A DNA stretch of 64,000 nt from Streptosporangiales bacterium (GTDB taxonomy: Bacteria > Actinomycetota > Actinomycetes > Streptosporangiales > WHST01). A model generated the notes under the pieces. It was not told the origin of the DNA. It saw nothing but the letters and a program-made list of their open reading frames with translations, and did not search any database. Made by a program: the position numbers and the translations under genes. Below, piece after piece: positions 45,186 to 53,991 of the stretch (position 1 is the first letter of the stretch; each line of letters begins with the position of its first letter). The DNA lies in NCBI GenBank assembly GCA_009379825.1, contig WHTA01000003.1, forward strand, positions 62,001 to 126,000, given 5' to 3'.

Positions 45186-45237
45186 CTACGACAACTCGTA
45201 GTAGATACTACGCCTCGTAGTACGACGTCATGTCGTA
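45186..45237. promoter_or_regulatory. Three tandem palindromes, probable BlaI operators between cydA and blaI
   Basis: Three perfect palindromes fill the 71-base divergent gap: CTACGACAACTCGTAG (45186-45201), TACTACGCCTCGTAGTA (45206-45222) and TACGACGTCATGTCGTA (45221-45237); the last two share two bases. All contain TACGA/TCGTA half-sites, as expected for a dimeric winged-helix repressor of the BlaI/MecI/CopY type. The right one ends two bases before the blaI start. They leave little room for other elements, so both promoters should be covered by the repressor. Confidence 0.85.
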
Positions 45238-45239
45238 AG

Positions 45240-45617
45240 ATGGCTCACATGACTCGGCTCGGCGACCTGGAGCGGCAGGTGATGGAGCGGCTGTGGGCCG
45301 CAAGCGTTCCGCTGACCGTACGGACGATCCACGCGCAGCTCGCCGCCGATCGCGAGCTGGCGTACACCACGGTGATGACCGTCCTCGACCGACTGGCTAA
45401 GAAGGGCGTGGTGCAGCGGGTCCGCGACGGCCGGGCGTACCTCTACGAGCCGGTGGCCGCGCGGGAGCAGCTGGTCGCCGACCTGATGCACGAGGCACTC
45501 TCCGGCACCGACGACCGCTCCGCCGCGCTGGTCCGGTTCGTCGACTCCGCCTCCGCGGAGGAGGCCGCCGCCATGCGCGCAGCGCTGGCAAAACTGGAGC
45601 CCCCCGAGGGCGACTGA
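45240..45617 (+). CDS. blaI: BlaI/MecI/CopY-family transcriptional repressor
   Basis: A 125-residue winged-helix repressor. RLGDLERQVMERLWAASVPL, the recognition helix LAYTTVMTVLDRLAKKG and the C-terminal dimerisation helix are all present. BlaI proteins are inactivated by cleavage when their BlaR-type partner is triggered; the M56 peptidase gene follows 58 bases downstream. ATG at 45240 is chosen; ATG 45249 is possible. With no beta-lactamase or PBP gene nearby, the divergent cytochrome bd operon is the obvious target. Confidence 0.94.
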   Translation: MAHMTRLGDLERQVMERLWAASVPLTVRTIHAQLAADRELAYTTVMTVLDRLAKKGVVQRVRDGRAYLYEPVAAREQLVADLMHEALSGTDDRSAALVRFVDSASAEEAAAMRAALAKLEPPEGD

Positions 45618-45675
45618 CCATGATCGCGACGACTGGCCAACCCGTACGCCGCCCGGCCGGCTGGGGGCGGTAGCA

Positions 45676-46572
45676 ATGGTGACGCCCGTGGTGCTCGGGG
45701 TGCTCGCGCTCGTGCTCGCGGGACCGGCGCCAGCACTGCTCGCCAGGGCGTCCTGGCCGCACCTGGTGCCGCGCGCCACGGCGGTGCTGTGGCAGGCGCT
45801 CGCCCTCGCTGCCGTCCTCGCCGCGTTGGGGGCCGGTCTCGCGCTGGCCACCGGGCTGCTCGTCGCGCAGCCGCTCGGCACCGTCGAGCTCGTCCTGTAC
45901 GCGGCGGTCCTCGTCCTCACTGTGTTGGTGGCAGGCCGGCTCGCGTGGGCGGTGGTCTCGCTCGCCGTGCACACCCGCAGCAGGCGCCGGCGGCACCGCG
46001 CCCTCGTCGACCTGCTCGCCCAGCACGACGGGCTCGAACCTGGCCTGCGGGTGCTCGCCGAGCAGACACCCGTCGTCTACTGCCTGCCCGCGGTCCGGGA
46101 CGCACGGGTCGTGCTGTCGGCGGGCGCGCTCGCCCAGCTCGACCCGGACGAGCTGGGCGCGGTGCTCGCGCACGAACGCGCCCACCTGCGCGCCCGGCAC
46201 GACCTGGTGCTCGAGGCGTTCGGCGCGCTGCGGCACGCGTTTCCGCGGTTCGTCCGCAGCCACACCGCGCTCGAGCAGAACCGCATCCTGGTCGAGCTGC
46301 TGGCCGACGACGCGGCCAGGCGCAGGGTCGGCGCCGCGCCACTGGCCCGCGCCCTGGTGAAGCTGGCCGACGGCAGCACCCCGGAAGCGGCGCTGGCCGC
46401 GGCCTGCCAGGCCACGGTGCTGCGCGTGAACCGGCTGGCCGAACCCACGCGCCGCTACGACGCGCTGGCTGCAGCAACCTACGCCGCCGCCATCGCACTC
46501 GTCGCCCTGCCCACGGTCTTCGTCGCCGTCCCGTGGCTCGCCGACGTCCTCCGCGCCCTGGTCGGCGCATGA
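45676..46572 (+). CDS. M56-family membrane metallopeptidase (BlaR1-like, without sensor domain)
   Basis: A 298-residue membrane protein. Two or three N-terminal segments are followed by the zinc site VLAHERAHLRARHD (HExxH, about residue 172) and ELLADDAARR, and a C-terminal segment. The extracellular penicillin-binding domain of BlaR1 is absent, so the activating signal is unlikely to be a beta-lactam bound in that way. It probably acts on the BlaI protein encoded just upstream. Its stop and that of the convergent P1 peptidase are 28 bases apart. Confidence 0.9.
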   Translation: MVTPVVLGVLALVLAGPAPALLARASWPHLVPRATAVLWQALALAAVLAALGAGLALATGLLVAQPLGTVELVLYAAVLVLTVLVAGRLAWAVVSLAVHTRSRRRRHRALVDLLAQHDGLEPGLRVLAEQTPVVYCLPAVRDARVVLSAGALAQLDPDELGAVLAHERAHLRARHDLVLEAFGALRHAFPRFVRSHTALEQNRILVELLADDAARRRVGAAPLARALVKLADGSTPEAALAAACQATVLRVNRLAEPTRRYDALAAATYAAAIALVALPTVFVAVPWLADVLRALVGA

Positions 46573-46600
46573 GCGTCCTCGGCATGACTGCTGAACGAGC

Positions 46601-48040
46601 TCAGCGCAGGAGTAAGTGAGCCGTTCCGCGGCGGGTGTACAGCACGGCGCCTACGGCGCCGAGAACACCGAGCGTGCCGATACCGACGGTACTGGCATCC
46701 CCCAACGGCCAGCCCCCGTGACCGCCGTTGGAGCCCGCGGGCGGAACGGCAGCAGCGTTGCCGTCCTCGCTATCGCTGTCCGGTGAGTCGCCGTCCTGGG
46801 TGCTGTTGCCCGGCTCGGGGACCGGGGTCTGCTTCAGCTTCTTCTCTGCCCGCTTGAAGGACGCGGGGGTGACGTCCGGTGCCTTGCCTGCGTTGCGCCA
46901 CCTGTCGAGCTGGGGCATGTCGGCACAGGCCGACGGGTACTTGTCACAGTAGCTGCGGGTCGTGCCCTTGCTCTCGGCAGAGAGGATGGCGCGGGTGATC
47001 GCGCGGGCCAGGGTGCTCGAGCCGGCATCGAAGATGCTGTTCAACGTACGGCCGTCGGTGGGGTTGTTGACCTGCAGCGGCTTGCCGTCGCCGGTGGAGA
47101 CGCCGAAGACGGTGTCGCCGTCGGACAGCGTGTGGCTCGGCTGGATCGCCCGGGCCATGCCGTCGTGGGCGTTGCCCGACATGCGTGCGGCTGCGGCCTT
47201 CTCCAGGGGTGCGTTGGTCGCGACCACTGCGATGGTGGTGTTGAGCGAGTCGCTGTTCGGCTTGGTGGCGGTGCCGGTCGGGCACTCGGTCTTGGCGGGC
47301 TTCTGGTAGCCGGCGAACTCGTCGCCGATGCCGTAGGCGACGCCCCACAGCGAGCAGTCCGCCGAGTTGACCGTCGAGCCCACGGAGTTCACGATCACCA
47401 TGGCGCCCACGTAGATACCGTCGCCGAGGTCGACGCTGGCGGTGCCTACGCCGCCGCGCAGCCCACCAGCGCGGGCGCCGGTGCCACCGCCAAGGCTGCC
47501 CTGCCGCACCGGACCGCCCGAGGTCGCCTCCGCGGCGAGGTAGCCCCACGGAGCCGAGGTACGCGCCTTCGGGTCGCCGCCGCGGCCGAGGTCGTAGATG
47601 TCGGCCGCCGGCACGATGGGCGCCACACCCCCTGGGCCCAGCGGGATGCCCTCACCGCGGTCCTCCAGCCACCGGATGATCCCGTCGGAGGCCGACAGGC
47701 CGTACATGCTCGAACCGCCGAGCTGGATCGCGTTGACGCCGGGGTTGGAGTTGAGCGGGCTGAGGAGGTCGGTCTCCTTCGTCGCCGGGGCGCCGCCGCG
47801 TTGGTCGACACCGGCCACCGACATCTTCGGTGTGTACACAACTGACGTGCCGGTCAGGTACGGAGCGGTGTCGGACTGGACTTGACCGACCTTGATACCC
47901 GGTACGTCGGTGATGGCGTTGTTCGCGCCGGGCTTCCCTGGGACAGTCTCGGCGGACGCGGTTGGTGTGACAGCCACGAAGAAACCGACCCGGCAGGTGA
48001 GCACTGCGCCGAGCAGAAGGGCAGTAGGCCGTCGTTTCAT
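46601..48040 (-). CDS. Secreted P1-family (DmpA/S58) peptidase with C-terminal membrane anchor
   Basis: A 479-residue Ntn-type hydrolase. Signal peptide about residues 1-32 (MKRRPTALLLGAVL), then AITDVPGIKVGQVQS, the family opening. The self-cleavage/nucleophile site is SLNTTIAVVATNAPL, in which the Thr after Asn becomes the new N terminus. A Pro/Ser/Asp linker leads to a C-terminal hydrophobic segment (STVGIGTLGVLGAVGAVLY) and TRRGTAHLLLR, which would tether it to the membrane outside the cell. Relatives release N-terminal D- or beta-amino acids or cut nylon oligomers. The ATG has GGAGG upstream. Confidence 0.9.
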   Translation of the reverse strand: MKRRPTALLLGAVLTCRVGFFVAVTPTASAETVPGKPGANNAITDVPGIKVGQVQSDTAPYLTGTSVVYTPKMSVAGVDQRGGAPATKETDLLSPLNSNPGVNAIQLGGSSMYGLSASDGIIRWLEDRGEGIPLGPGGVAPIVPAADIYDLGRGGDPKARTSAPWGYLAAEATSGGPVRQGSLGGGTGARAGGLRGGVGTASVDLGDGIYVGAMVIVNSVGSTVNSADCSLWGVAYGIGDEFAGYQKPAKTECPTGTATKPNSDSLNTTIAVVATNAPLEKAAAARMSGNAHDGMARAIQPSHTLSDGDTVFGVSTGDGKPLQVNNPTDGRTLNSIFDAGSSTLARAITRAILSAESKGTTRSYCDKYPSACADMPQLDRWRNAGKAPDVTPASFKRAEKKLKQTPVPEPGNSTQDGDSPDSDSEDGNAAAVPPAGSNGGHGGWPLGDASTVGIGTLGVLGAVGAVLYTRRGTAHLLLR

Positions 48041-48081
48041 GGAGCCTCCGATCTCAGACGCGAGAGCCGCCGGCGTGGGAA

Positions 48082-48131
48082 GAGACGCCGCGTCTCCGCA
48101 AGGGATGGATACGGGCGCCCGCATGGGCGCC
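48082..48131 (-). terminator. Two GC hairpins downstream of the GntR gene
   Basis: The 184-base gap between the GntR gene and the P1 peptidase contains two perfect hairpins: GAGACG-CCG-CGTCTC (48082-48096) and GGCGCCC-GCAT-GGGCGCC (48114-48131). They lie after the GntR stop in its direction of reading and before the peptidase start. Termination of the amidase-GntR transcript is the likely role. No coding sequence is seen in the gap. Confidence 0.45.
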
Positions 48132-48224
48132 TACGCGTCGGGCTGCTTCCACGCAGCCCGGGCCACACGGGCGCTTCTCCTCTCCACCCCCGCGCTCGCC
48201 ACCCCCGTGCCCCGCTGGACGGAG

Positions 48225-48992
48225 CTACGGCTGCTCGACGTCGAGCAGCGCAAGCATGCCGGCGCGGTCCTCGTCAGGGACGTAGCCGGCGTAGTAGTCG
48301 TAGAGCTTTTTCCGTGCGATGCGGGCGGCAGCGTCGCCGTCGCCGGCGCCGATCGCCTCGAACACCTCGCGGTGGTGCTGCAGCGACTCGCGCATCACCG
48401 CCTCGCTGTCGAGTGCGCGCCGCACCTTGTCCTCGATGACCTGGAGCACGACGCCGCGGACGACGTTGTTGCAGACCTGGATCATCGCGTTGCGGCTCGC
48501 CTGGGCGATGGCGTCGTGGAAGGCGACGTCGGCCTCGCTGAACTCGTCGTAGCCCTTGTCGATCGCCTGCTCCATCGCCACGATCGTCCGCTCCATGGCA
48601 TCGAGCTCTTCCGGCGTACGCAGCCGCGCGGCGAGCCGGCTGGCCGAGCCGTCGATGATCATCCGGAACGCCAGCAGGTCGGCGAGCGACATCCCGTCCA
48701 GCCGCATCAGCCGGGTCATCTGGTTGGCCAGGCCGTCCGGGGAGAACGACAGCACCTCGGGACCGTAAGGGTCGCCCGGCCACGACCGAACCACACCGTG
48801 CGCCTCGAGCACCCGGAGTGCCTCCCGCACGGTCGCGCGGGATGCGCCGAACTGAGTGACGAGCTCACGCTCGCTCGGCAGGCGTTCGCCGGCCTTCAGC
48901 GTGCCGTGCGCGATGGCACTCTCTATCTGGTCGACGATGTTCTGGTACAGCCGCACCGGCTGCACCCGCTGGAACGGGCCCGCATCCGTCAT
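48225..48992 (-). CDS. GntR-family regulator, FadR/FCD class
   Basis: A 255-residue regulator. The winged helix has RLYQNIVDQIESAIAHGTLK, LPSERELVTQFGASRATVRE and ALRVLEAHGVVRS. The FCD domain starts near LADLLAFRMIIDGSASRLAA with metal-site His residues in EADVAFHDAIAQAS and LQHHREVFEAI. Its ATG overlaps the amidase stop (ATGA), so the two genes are co-expressed. The FadR-like palindrome upstream of the amidase and transporter operons is its probable binding site. The ligand is unknown but should derive from the amide substrate. Confidence 0.92.
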   Translation of the reverse strand: MTDAGPFQRVQPVRLYQNIVDQIESAIAHGTLKAGERLPSERELVTQFGASRATVREALRVLEAHGVVRSWPGDPYGPEVLSFSPDGLANQMTRLMRLDGMSLADLLAFRMIIDGSASRLAARLRTPEELDAMERTIVAMEQAIDKGYDEFSEADVAFHDAIAQASRNAMIQVCNNVVRGVVLQVIEDKVRRALDSEAVMRESLQHHREVFEAIGAGDGDAAARIARKKLYDYYAGYVPDEDRAGMLALLDVEQP

Positions 48993-50422
48993 GCCCCGAC
49001 GCTCTCCGCCGTCGCGTCCGGCCAGTGCGGGACCGCGGCGGGTGGGCGGTGTGCCTCGTACCAGGCGGCGGTTCTGAGCACGCCGGTGTCGTCGAACCTG
49101 CGTCCGCTGACCTGTACGCCGATCGGCCGGCCGTCGGCGGTGAAGTCGCAGTTGACGGTGGCGGCGGGCTGGCCGGACATGTTGTACGACACGGTGAAGC
49201 CTATGTGCCACATTGCCTTGCTTGGCTCGTCGAACGGCATCGGCTGCTCGGCGGGGAAGGCAGGGACGGATGTGACCGGCGAGAGGACCACGTCGTACGG
49301 CATCGTGGCGGCCACCGTGCGCCGCTGGATCTCCATGATGTGGTGGTAGCACTGCATCAGCCTGGTGCCGCTCACGTCGGCCCCGGCGTGGCACCACTCG
49401 GCGACGAACGGGTGCACCCGCAGCTTCCCCTCGGTCGGCAGCGCCTGGTAGTCGTTCCAGGACCGGACCCGCCAGAACTGGTCCAGGTCGTCGAGGAGCT
49501 CCTGGGTCATGAACGGCTGGACCGGCTCCACCGTCGCACCCGCGGCGCGGAACACCTCCGCCACCCGCGACACGGCGTCCGTCACCTGCTGCTCCGCCGC
49601 GACGCCGCAGCCGGCGTCGAGGTGCAGGCCGACCCGCAGGCCGCGGACGTCGACCTCGCTGAGGGACCAGTCGAGCTGCTCAGGGGGGAGGCTCGTCCAG
49701 TCCCGCTCGTCGGGCCGGCTCAGTACCTGCATCGCCATCGCTGCGTCGGCGACCGTTCGGGCCAGTGGGCCGGCCGCCCGGCCGAGGTAGGGCGCGTCGA
49801 GCGGGATCCGACCGGAGCTCGGCTTCAGCGTGGCCAGCCCCAGCCAGGTGCCTGGCAGCCGGATGGAGCCACCGATGTCGCTGCCGACGTGCAGCGGGCC
49901 GTACCCGCCGGCGGCCGCGGCACCGGCGCCTGAGCTCGAGCCGCCGGTCGTCCACGACGGGTTCCACGGACTGCGGGTGAAGCCGTGCTTGCTGGAGACC
50001 CCGGAGGAGAGCATCCCCCAGTCCGGCATCACCGTCGACCCCAGGACGATGCCACCCGCATCGAGCACCGCGGTCGTGACCGGTGCGTCGTGCGCGGGGA
50101 CCTCAGGCGCCACACCGGCGTTGCCGGCCGGCTTCGGGACGCCGCGGCGGGCGATGTTCTCCTTCAGCGTGACCGGGACCCCGTCGATGGGGCCGAGCGG
50201 TGCGCCCGCCGCCCAGCGGGCCGCGCTCGCTTCTGCGGCCTTGCGGGTGTCGTCGGGATCGTCGCGAACCCAGAAGGCGTTCAGCACCGGCTCCTTGGCG
50301 GTGATCACCGCCTGGACGGCGTCGTGCAGCTCCACCGGTGACAGCGTGCGGTCCGCGTATCGGCGTACCACCTCGACCGCGGGCAGTGTCGCCAGCTCGT
50401 CGTGATCCTTCGGCACAGCCAC
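48989..50422 (-). CDS. Amidase (amidase signature family)
   Basis: A 477-residue AS-family amidohydrolase. The Ser-Ser-Lys triad is visible: Lys in GVPVTLKENIA (about residue 88), the Gly-Ser region TTGGSSSGAGAAAAGG with the cis-Ser, and the nucleophile Ser in GSDIGGSIRLPG (about residue 185). Members cleave amides, carbamates and aryl acylamides. It starts with GTG at 50422. It is the first gene of a two-gene unit with GntR, divergent from the ABC importer; it probably hydrolyses the imported compound in the cytosol. Confidence 0.93.
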   Translation of the reverse strand: MAVPKDHDELATLPAVEVVRRYADRTLSPVELHDAVQAVITAKEPVLNAFWVRDDPDDTRKAAEASAARWAAGAPLGPIDGVPVTLKENIARRGVPKPAGNAGVAPEVPAHDAPVTTAVLDAGGIVLGSTVMPDWGMLSSGVSSKHGFTRSPWNPSWTTGGSSSGAGAAAAGGYGPLHVGSDIGGSIRLPGTWLGLATLKPSSGRIPLDAPYLGRAAGPLARTVADAAMAMQVLSRPDERDWTSLPPEQLDWSLSEVDVRGLRVGLHLDAGCGVAAEQQVTDAVSRVAEVFRAAGATVEPVQPFMTQELLDDLDQFWRVRSWNDYQALPTEGKLRVHPFVAEWCHAGADVSGTRLMQCYHHIMEIQRRTVAATMPYDVVLSPVTSVPAFPAEQPMPFDEPSKAMWHIGFTVSYNMSGQPAATVNCDFTADGRPIGVQVSGRRFDDTGVLRTAAWYEAHRPPAAVPHWPDATAESVGA

Positions 50423-50555
50423 TCCTCACCGGCCCGCTGAGCGGGTTTGGTCCCCGTCGGGTGCGAGTCGTCGAACGGTCGCTGCGGTGCGCCGCGCACA
50501 CCTTGACAACCGCCCGTGGTGCCGTCAGGGTAGCAGCCAACACGACTTAGTGTAC

Positions 50556-50566
50556 TGGTCAGACCA
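50556..50566. promoter_or_regulatory. FadR-type GntR operator TGGTCAGACCA
   Basis: A perfect palindrome around a central A lies in the 206-base gap between the amidase and the transporter operon, in the context ACTGGTCAGACCAAGTT. It matches the FadR-class pattern ACTGGTCnGACnAGTT closely. The two divergent transcripts of one catabolic unit flank it, and the unit encodes a FadR/FCD regulator. Confidence 0.75.
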
Positions 50567-50628
50567 AGTTCGCACCTTCGCGACGGTGGTCGCTTCAGCC
50601 GCCCTGCGCTGGATGGAGAGCTGACGTA

Positions 50629-52152
50629 ATGTCCCAGCTGAGACACCTGCGGAAGACCGCCGTGGCCATGGCCACTCTCGCGGTGATGTTCCTGGCCGCG
50701 TGCTCGGCCGGCTCGAGCAGCGACGGTGATTCGTCGGAAGGTAAGGCGAACGCCTCGCTGAACATCGGGCTGACCGCCGAGCCGGCGAGCCTCGACTTCA
50801 CCAAGAACGACGGTGCGGCGATTCCGCAGGCATTGCTCTACAACGTGTACGAGACCCTGGTGAAGGTCGACCAGGACGGCAAGATCGTGCCTGCGCTCGC
50901 GAAGTCGTGGGACGTCTCGTCCGACCGGAAGACGTACACCTTCGAACTGGTCGACGACGCGAAGTTCAGCAACGGGAAGCCGTTCACCGCGAAGGACGCG
51001 AAGTTCTCCATCGACCGGGTCAAGAAGGACTGGACCATCTCCCTGAAGGCGGGGATGGACCAGGTCGACCAGGTGTCGGTCTCCGACCCGACCACCCTGG
51101 TCGTGAAGCTGAAGCAGCCAAGCAACGACTGGCTCTACCGGATGACGACCAGGATCGGCGCGATGTTCAGCCGGACCGGGGTGGACGAGCTCGCCACCAA
51201 ACCGGTCGGCACCGGCCCGTACGGCTTCTCGAAGTGGGTTCGCGGCGACTCGATCAAGCTCACCCGCAACGACGACTACTGGGGCGACGAGCCGCACTTC
51301 AAGACCGTCACGCTGAAGTACTTCAAGGACTCCACCGCGGAGAACAACGCGCTGCTCAGCGACAGGATCGACATGATCGGCGCGGTGCAGAGCCCCGACT
51401 CCCTCGGCCAGTTCGAGAACAACCCGAAGTACCAGGTCATCGAGGGCACGACGAACGGCGAAGTGATGCTGTCGTTCAACAACGCGTCCGGGCCGCTGCA
51501 GAACAAGAAGCTGCGCCAGGCCGTCAAGTACGGCATCAACCACAAGGCGATGCTCAAGACCTGCTGGGCGGGCAGAGGAAAGCTGATCGGGAGCATGGTG
51601 CCGCCCACCGACCCGTGGTACGAGGACCTCACCGGTCGCTACCCGCACGACGCAGCGAAGGCCAAGCAGTTGATCCAACAGTCCGGACAGGCGGACAAGA
51701 CACTGCGACTGCGGATTCCGAACCTGCCGTACGCCACGGCATGCGGACAGGTGGTGAAGAGTCAGCTCGAGCAGGTCGGGCTCAAGGTCAAGCTCGAGCA
51801 GCTGGAGTTCCCTGCCGCGTGGCTGAACACGGTCTTCAACAACGCCGACTACGACATGTCGATCGTCTCGCACGTCGAGCCACGGGACATGCCCGCAGTG
51901 TTCGGTGACCCCAAGTACTACACGGGTTACGGCAAGCCGGCGTTCAACTCGCTGCTACAGAAGGCGGACCAAGGAACCCCGGCGGAGCAGAAGAAGTACA
52001 TGCAGCAGGCCGCCACGATGCTCGCCGACGACGCGGCGGCGGACTGGCTCTTCACGCTGCCGAACCTCATGGTCGCCGACAAGGACATCACCGGCCTGCC
52101 CAAGAACGCGATCTCGGAGTCCCTCGACCTCACCCAGCTGGGTCAGTCCTGA
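50629..52152 (+). CDS. ABC transporter substrate-binding lipoprotein (peptide/opine/nickel family 5)
   Basis: A 507-residue SBP_bac_5 protein. Signal peptide and lipobox MFLAAC (about Cys25), then NIGLTAEPASLDFTKNDGAA, LAKSWDVSSDRKTYTFELV and the RIDMIGAVQSPDSL-like ligand loop. It would bind an oligopeptide, opine or similar amide outside the membrane and hand it to the two permeases encoded next. It is the first gene of a seven-gene run, 20 bases before the first permease. Confidence 0.94.
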   Translation: MSQLRHLRKTAVAMATLAVMFLAACSAGSSSDGDSSEGKANASLNIGLTAEPASLDFTKNDGAAIPQALLYNVYETLVKVDQDGKIVPALAKSWDVSSDRKTYTFELVDDAKFSNGKPFTAKDAKFSIDRVKKDWTISLKAGMDQVDQVSVSDPTTLVVKLKQPSNDWLYRMTTRIGAMFSRTGVDELATKPVGTGPYGFSKWVRGDSIKLTRNDDYWGDEPHFKTVTLKYFKDSTAENNALLSDRIDMIGAVQSPDSLGQFENNPKYQVIEGTTNGEVMLSFNNASGPLQNKKLRQAVKYGINHKAMLKTCWAGRGKLIGSMVPPTDPWYEDLTGRYPHDAAKAKQLIQQSGQADKTLRLRIPNLPYATACGQVVKSQLEQVGLKVKLEQLEFPAAWLNTVFNNADYDMSIVSHVEPRDMPAVFGDPKYYTGYGKPAFNSLLQKADQGTPAEQKKYMQQAATMLADDAAADWLFTLPNLMVADKDITGLPKNAISESLDLTQLGQS

Positions 52153-52171
52153 CGGGAGGCCTTCGCTCTCC

Positions 52172-53122
52172 ATGCTCCTGCGTCTCCTGCGCCGGACGGC
52201 GGTCTTCCTGGCCAGCCTCGGCGTGAGCTCGATAGCGGTGTTCGCGTTCATGGCGGTGCTGCCAGGAGACCCCGCCCGGGTGGCCCTTGGCGTGAACGCG
52301 TCGACCTCGGCGGTGCAGCAGCTGCGCGAGGAGTTCGGGCTCGACCGACCGCTGGTCACCCAGTACGGCAGCTGGGTACACGGGCTGGTGACCTTCGACC
52401 TCGGCAACTCCTACGTCTCGAGCGCCGCCATCGGCCCGCAGATCGCTGACCGGATGCAGGTAACCCTGTGGCTGGTGGTTACCGCGATGGTGATCGCGGT
52501 GCTGATCGCCGTACCGGTCGGGACGCTGATGGCGATACGGCACAGGCGCCTGTCCGGGGTGCTGCTTTCTGGGCTCTCCCAGGTCGGGGTGGCCGTGCCG
52601 GCGTTCCTCGCGGGCATCCTGTTGATCACCCTGTTTGCCGTGCGGCTGCGCTGGTTGCCGGCCAACGGGTGGACACCGCCCGTGGACGATCCGGGCATGT
52701 TCCTCAAGCAGCTCGTCCTGCCGGCCTGCTCGCTGGCCGTCGTGCAGGGGGCGGTGCTCACCCGGTACGTGCGCAGCGCCGTGCTCGACGTGCTCAGGGA
52801 GGACTATCTCAGGACCGCTCGGGCCAAGGGGTTGCGACCGGGGCAGGCGCTGATCCGGCATGGGCTGCGCAACGCCGCGATCCCCGTCGTGACGATGCTC
52901 GCCCTTCAGCTCGCGACCCTGCTCATCGGTGCCGTCGTGGTCGAGCGGGTCTTCGTCATCCCCGGCCTCGGCAGCCTGCTGCTCGACAGCGTCGCCAACC
53001 GCGACCTGATCGTGGTGCAGGACGTCGTCATGATCCTCGTCGTCGCCGTGTTGACGGTCAACTTCCTCGTCGACCTCCTCTATCTGGTGATCGACCCACG
53101 CCTGCGGACGGGAGCGTCATGA
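52172..53122 (+). CDS. ABC transporter permease, DppB type
   Basis: A 316-residue permease with six membrane segments. The N-terminal MLLRLLRRTAVFLASLGVSS and the post-segment LPGDPARVALG are typical of DppB/OppB. The EAA loop reads YLRTARAKGLRPGQALIRHG. It forms the membrane channel together with the DppC-type protein. Its stop overlaps the next start (ATGA). Confidence 0.95.
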   Translation: MLLRLLRRTAVFLASLGVSSIAVFAFMAVLPGDPARVALGVNASTSAVQQLREEFGLDRPLVTQYGSWVHGLVTFDLGNSYVSSAAIGPQIADRMQVTLWLVVTAMVIAVLIAVPVGTLMAIRHRRLSGVLLSGLSQVGVAVPAFLAGILLITLFAVRLRWLPANGWTPPVDDPGMFLKQLVLPACSLAVVQGAVLTRYVRSAVLDVLREDYLRTARAKGLRPGQALIRHGLRNAAIPVVTMLALQLATLLIGAVVVERVFVIPGLGSLLLDSVANRDLIVVQDVVMILVVAVLTVNFLVDLLYLVIDPRLRTGAS

Positions 53123-53991
53123 CCGCGCAACCCGCCGAGCTCGCGGGCGCGGCCGTCGGTGCGCCCCGACGTGTCCGCGGCTGGAACACGAGCATGGTCG
53201 TCGGTGGGCTCATCGTCGTCCTGCTCATCGTGCTGGCGTTGCTGTCGTTCGTCTGGACACCGCACGACCCCACCCTGGTCAACGCTTCGGCGCGGTTGGA
53301 GGGGCCGTCGGCGGAGTACTGGTTCGGCACCGACAAGTTCGGCAGGGACGTGTTCAGCCAGATCATGGTCGGCTCGCGGACCGCCCTCTTCGTGGGCATC
53401 GTCGCGGTGGGCGTCGCGGCCCTGGTCGGGGTGCCGCTCGGCATCGTCGCGGGCATGGGCTCGCGGTGGGTGGGCGAGACGCTGATGCGTTTCAACGACC
53501 TGCTCCTCGCCTTCCCCGCGCTGCTGCTCGCCATCATGTTCGCCGCGGTGTACGGCGGCAGCACCCTCGTCGGGATGGTGGCGATCGGCATCGCCACCAT
53601 CCCGACCTTCGCACGCTTGGTACGCAGCGGCACGCTGCAGGTGATGCGGACCGAGTACGTCCTTGCCGCCCGCGCCGCGGGACGCCACCCGTTCGGCATC
53701 GGGCTGCGCCACGTGCTGCCGAACGTCATCGGCCTGGTCATCGTGCAGATGTCGGTCGGTTTCGCGATCGCAGTCCTGGCCGAGGCGGCGCTGTCCTTCC
53801 TGGGATTCGGCACTCCGCCACCGACCCCGACGTGGGGGCGGATGCTCCAAGCCAGCCAGGAGCTGCTGTGGCAGGCACCCCGCCTGGCGGTCTTCCCCGG
53901 TATCGCGATCGCGGTCGCCGTACTGGGCTTCAACATGCTCGGCGACGGGCTGCGCGACTACCTCGACCCCAAGCTCGAGGACCGGCGATGA
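53119..53991 (+). CDS. ABC transporter permease, DppC type
   Basis: A 290-residue permease, also with six segments. The N-terminal cytosolic stretch is followed by the DppC mark FGTDKFGRDVFSQIMVGSRT and the EAA loop YVLAARAAGRHPFGIGLRHV. Start and stop both overlap the adjacent genes by four bases. Pairs with the DppB-type permease. Confidence 0.95.
   Translation: MTAQPAELAGAAVGAPRRVRGWNTSMVVGGLIVVLLIVLALLSFVWTPHDPTLVNASARLEGPSAEYWFGTDKFGRDVFSQIMVGSRTALFVGIVAVGVAALVGVPLGIVAGMGSRWVGETLMRFNDLLLAFPALLLAIMFAAVYGGSTLVGMVAIGIATIPTFARLVRSGTLQVMRTEYVLAARAAGRHPFGIGLRHVLPNVIGLVIVQMSVGFAIAVLAEAALSFLGFGTPPPTPTWGRMLQASQELLWQAPRLAVFPGIAIAVAVLGFNMLGDGLRDYLDPKLEDRR

Noticed and set aside
45186-45237. Repeated TACGA/TCGTA elements as a short CRISPR-like or tandem repeat array
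   Set aside because: There are no regular spacers and the elements are palindromes inside a divergent promoter; operators explain them better.
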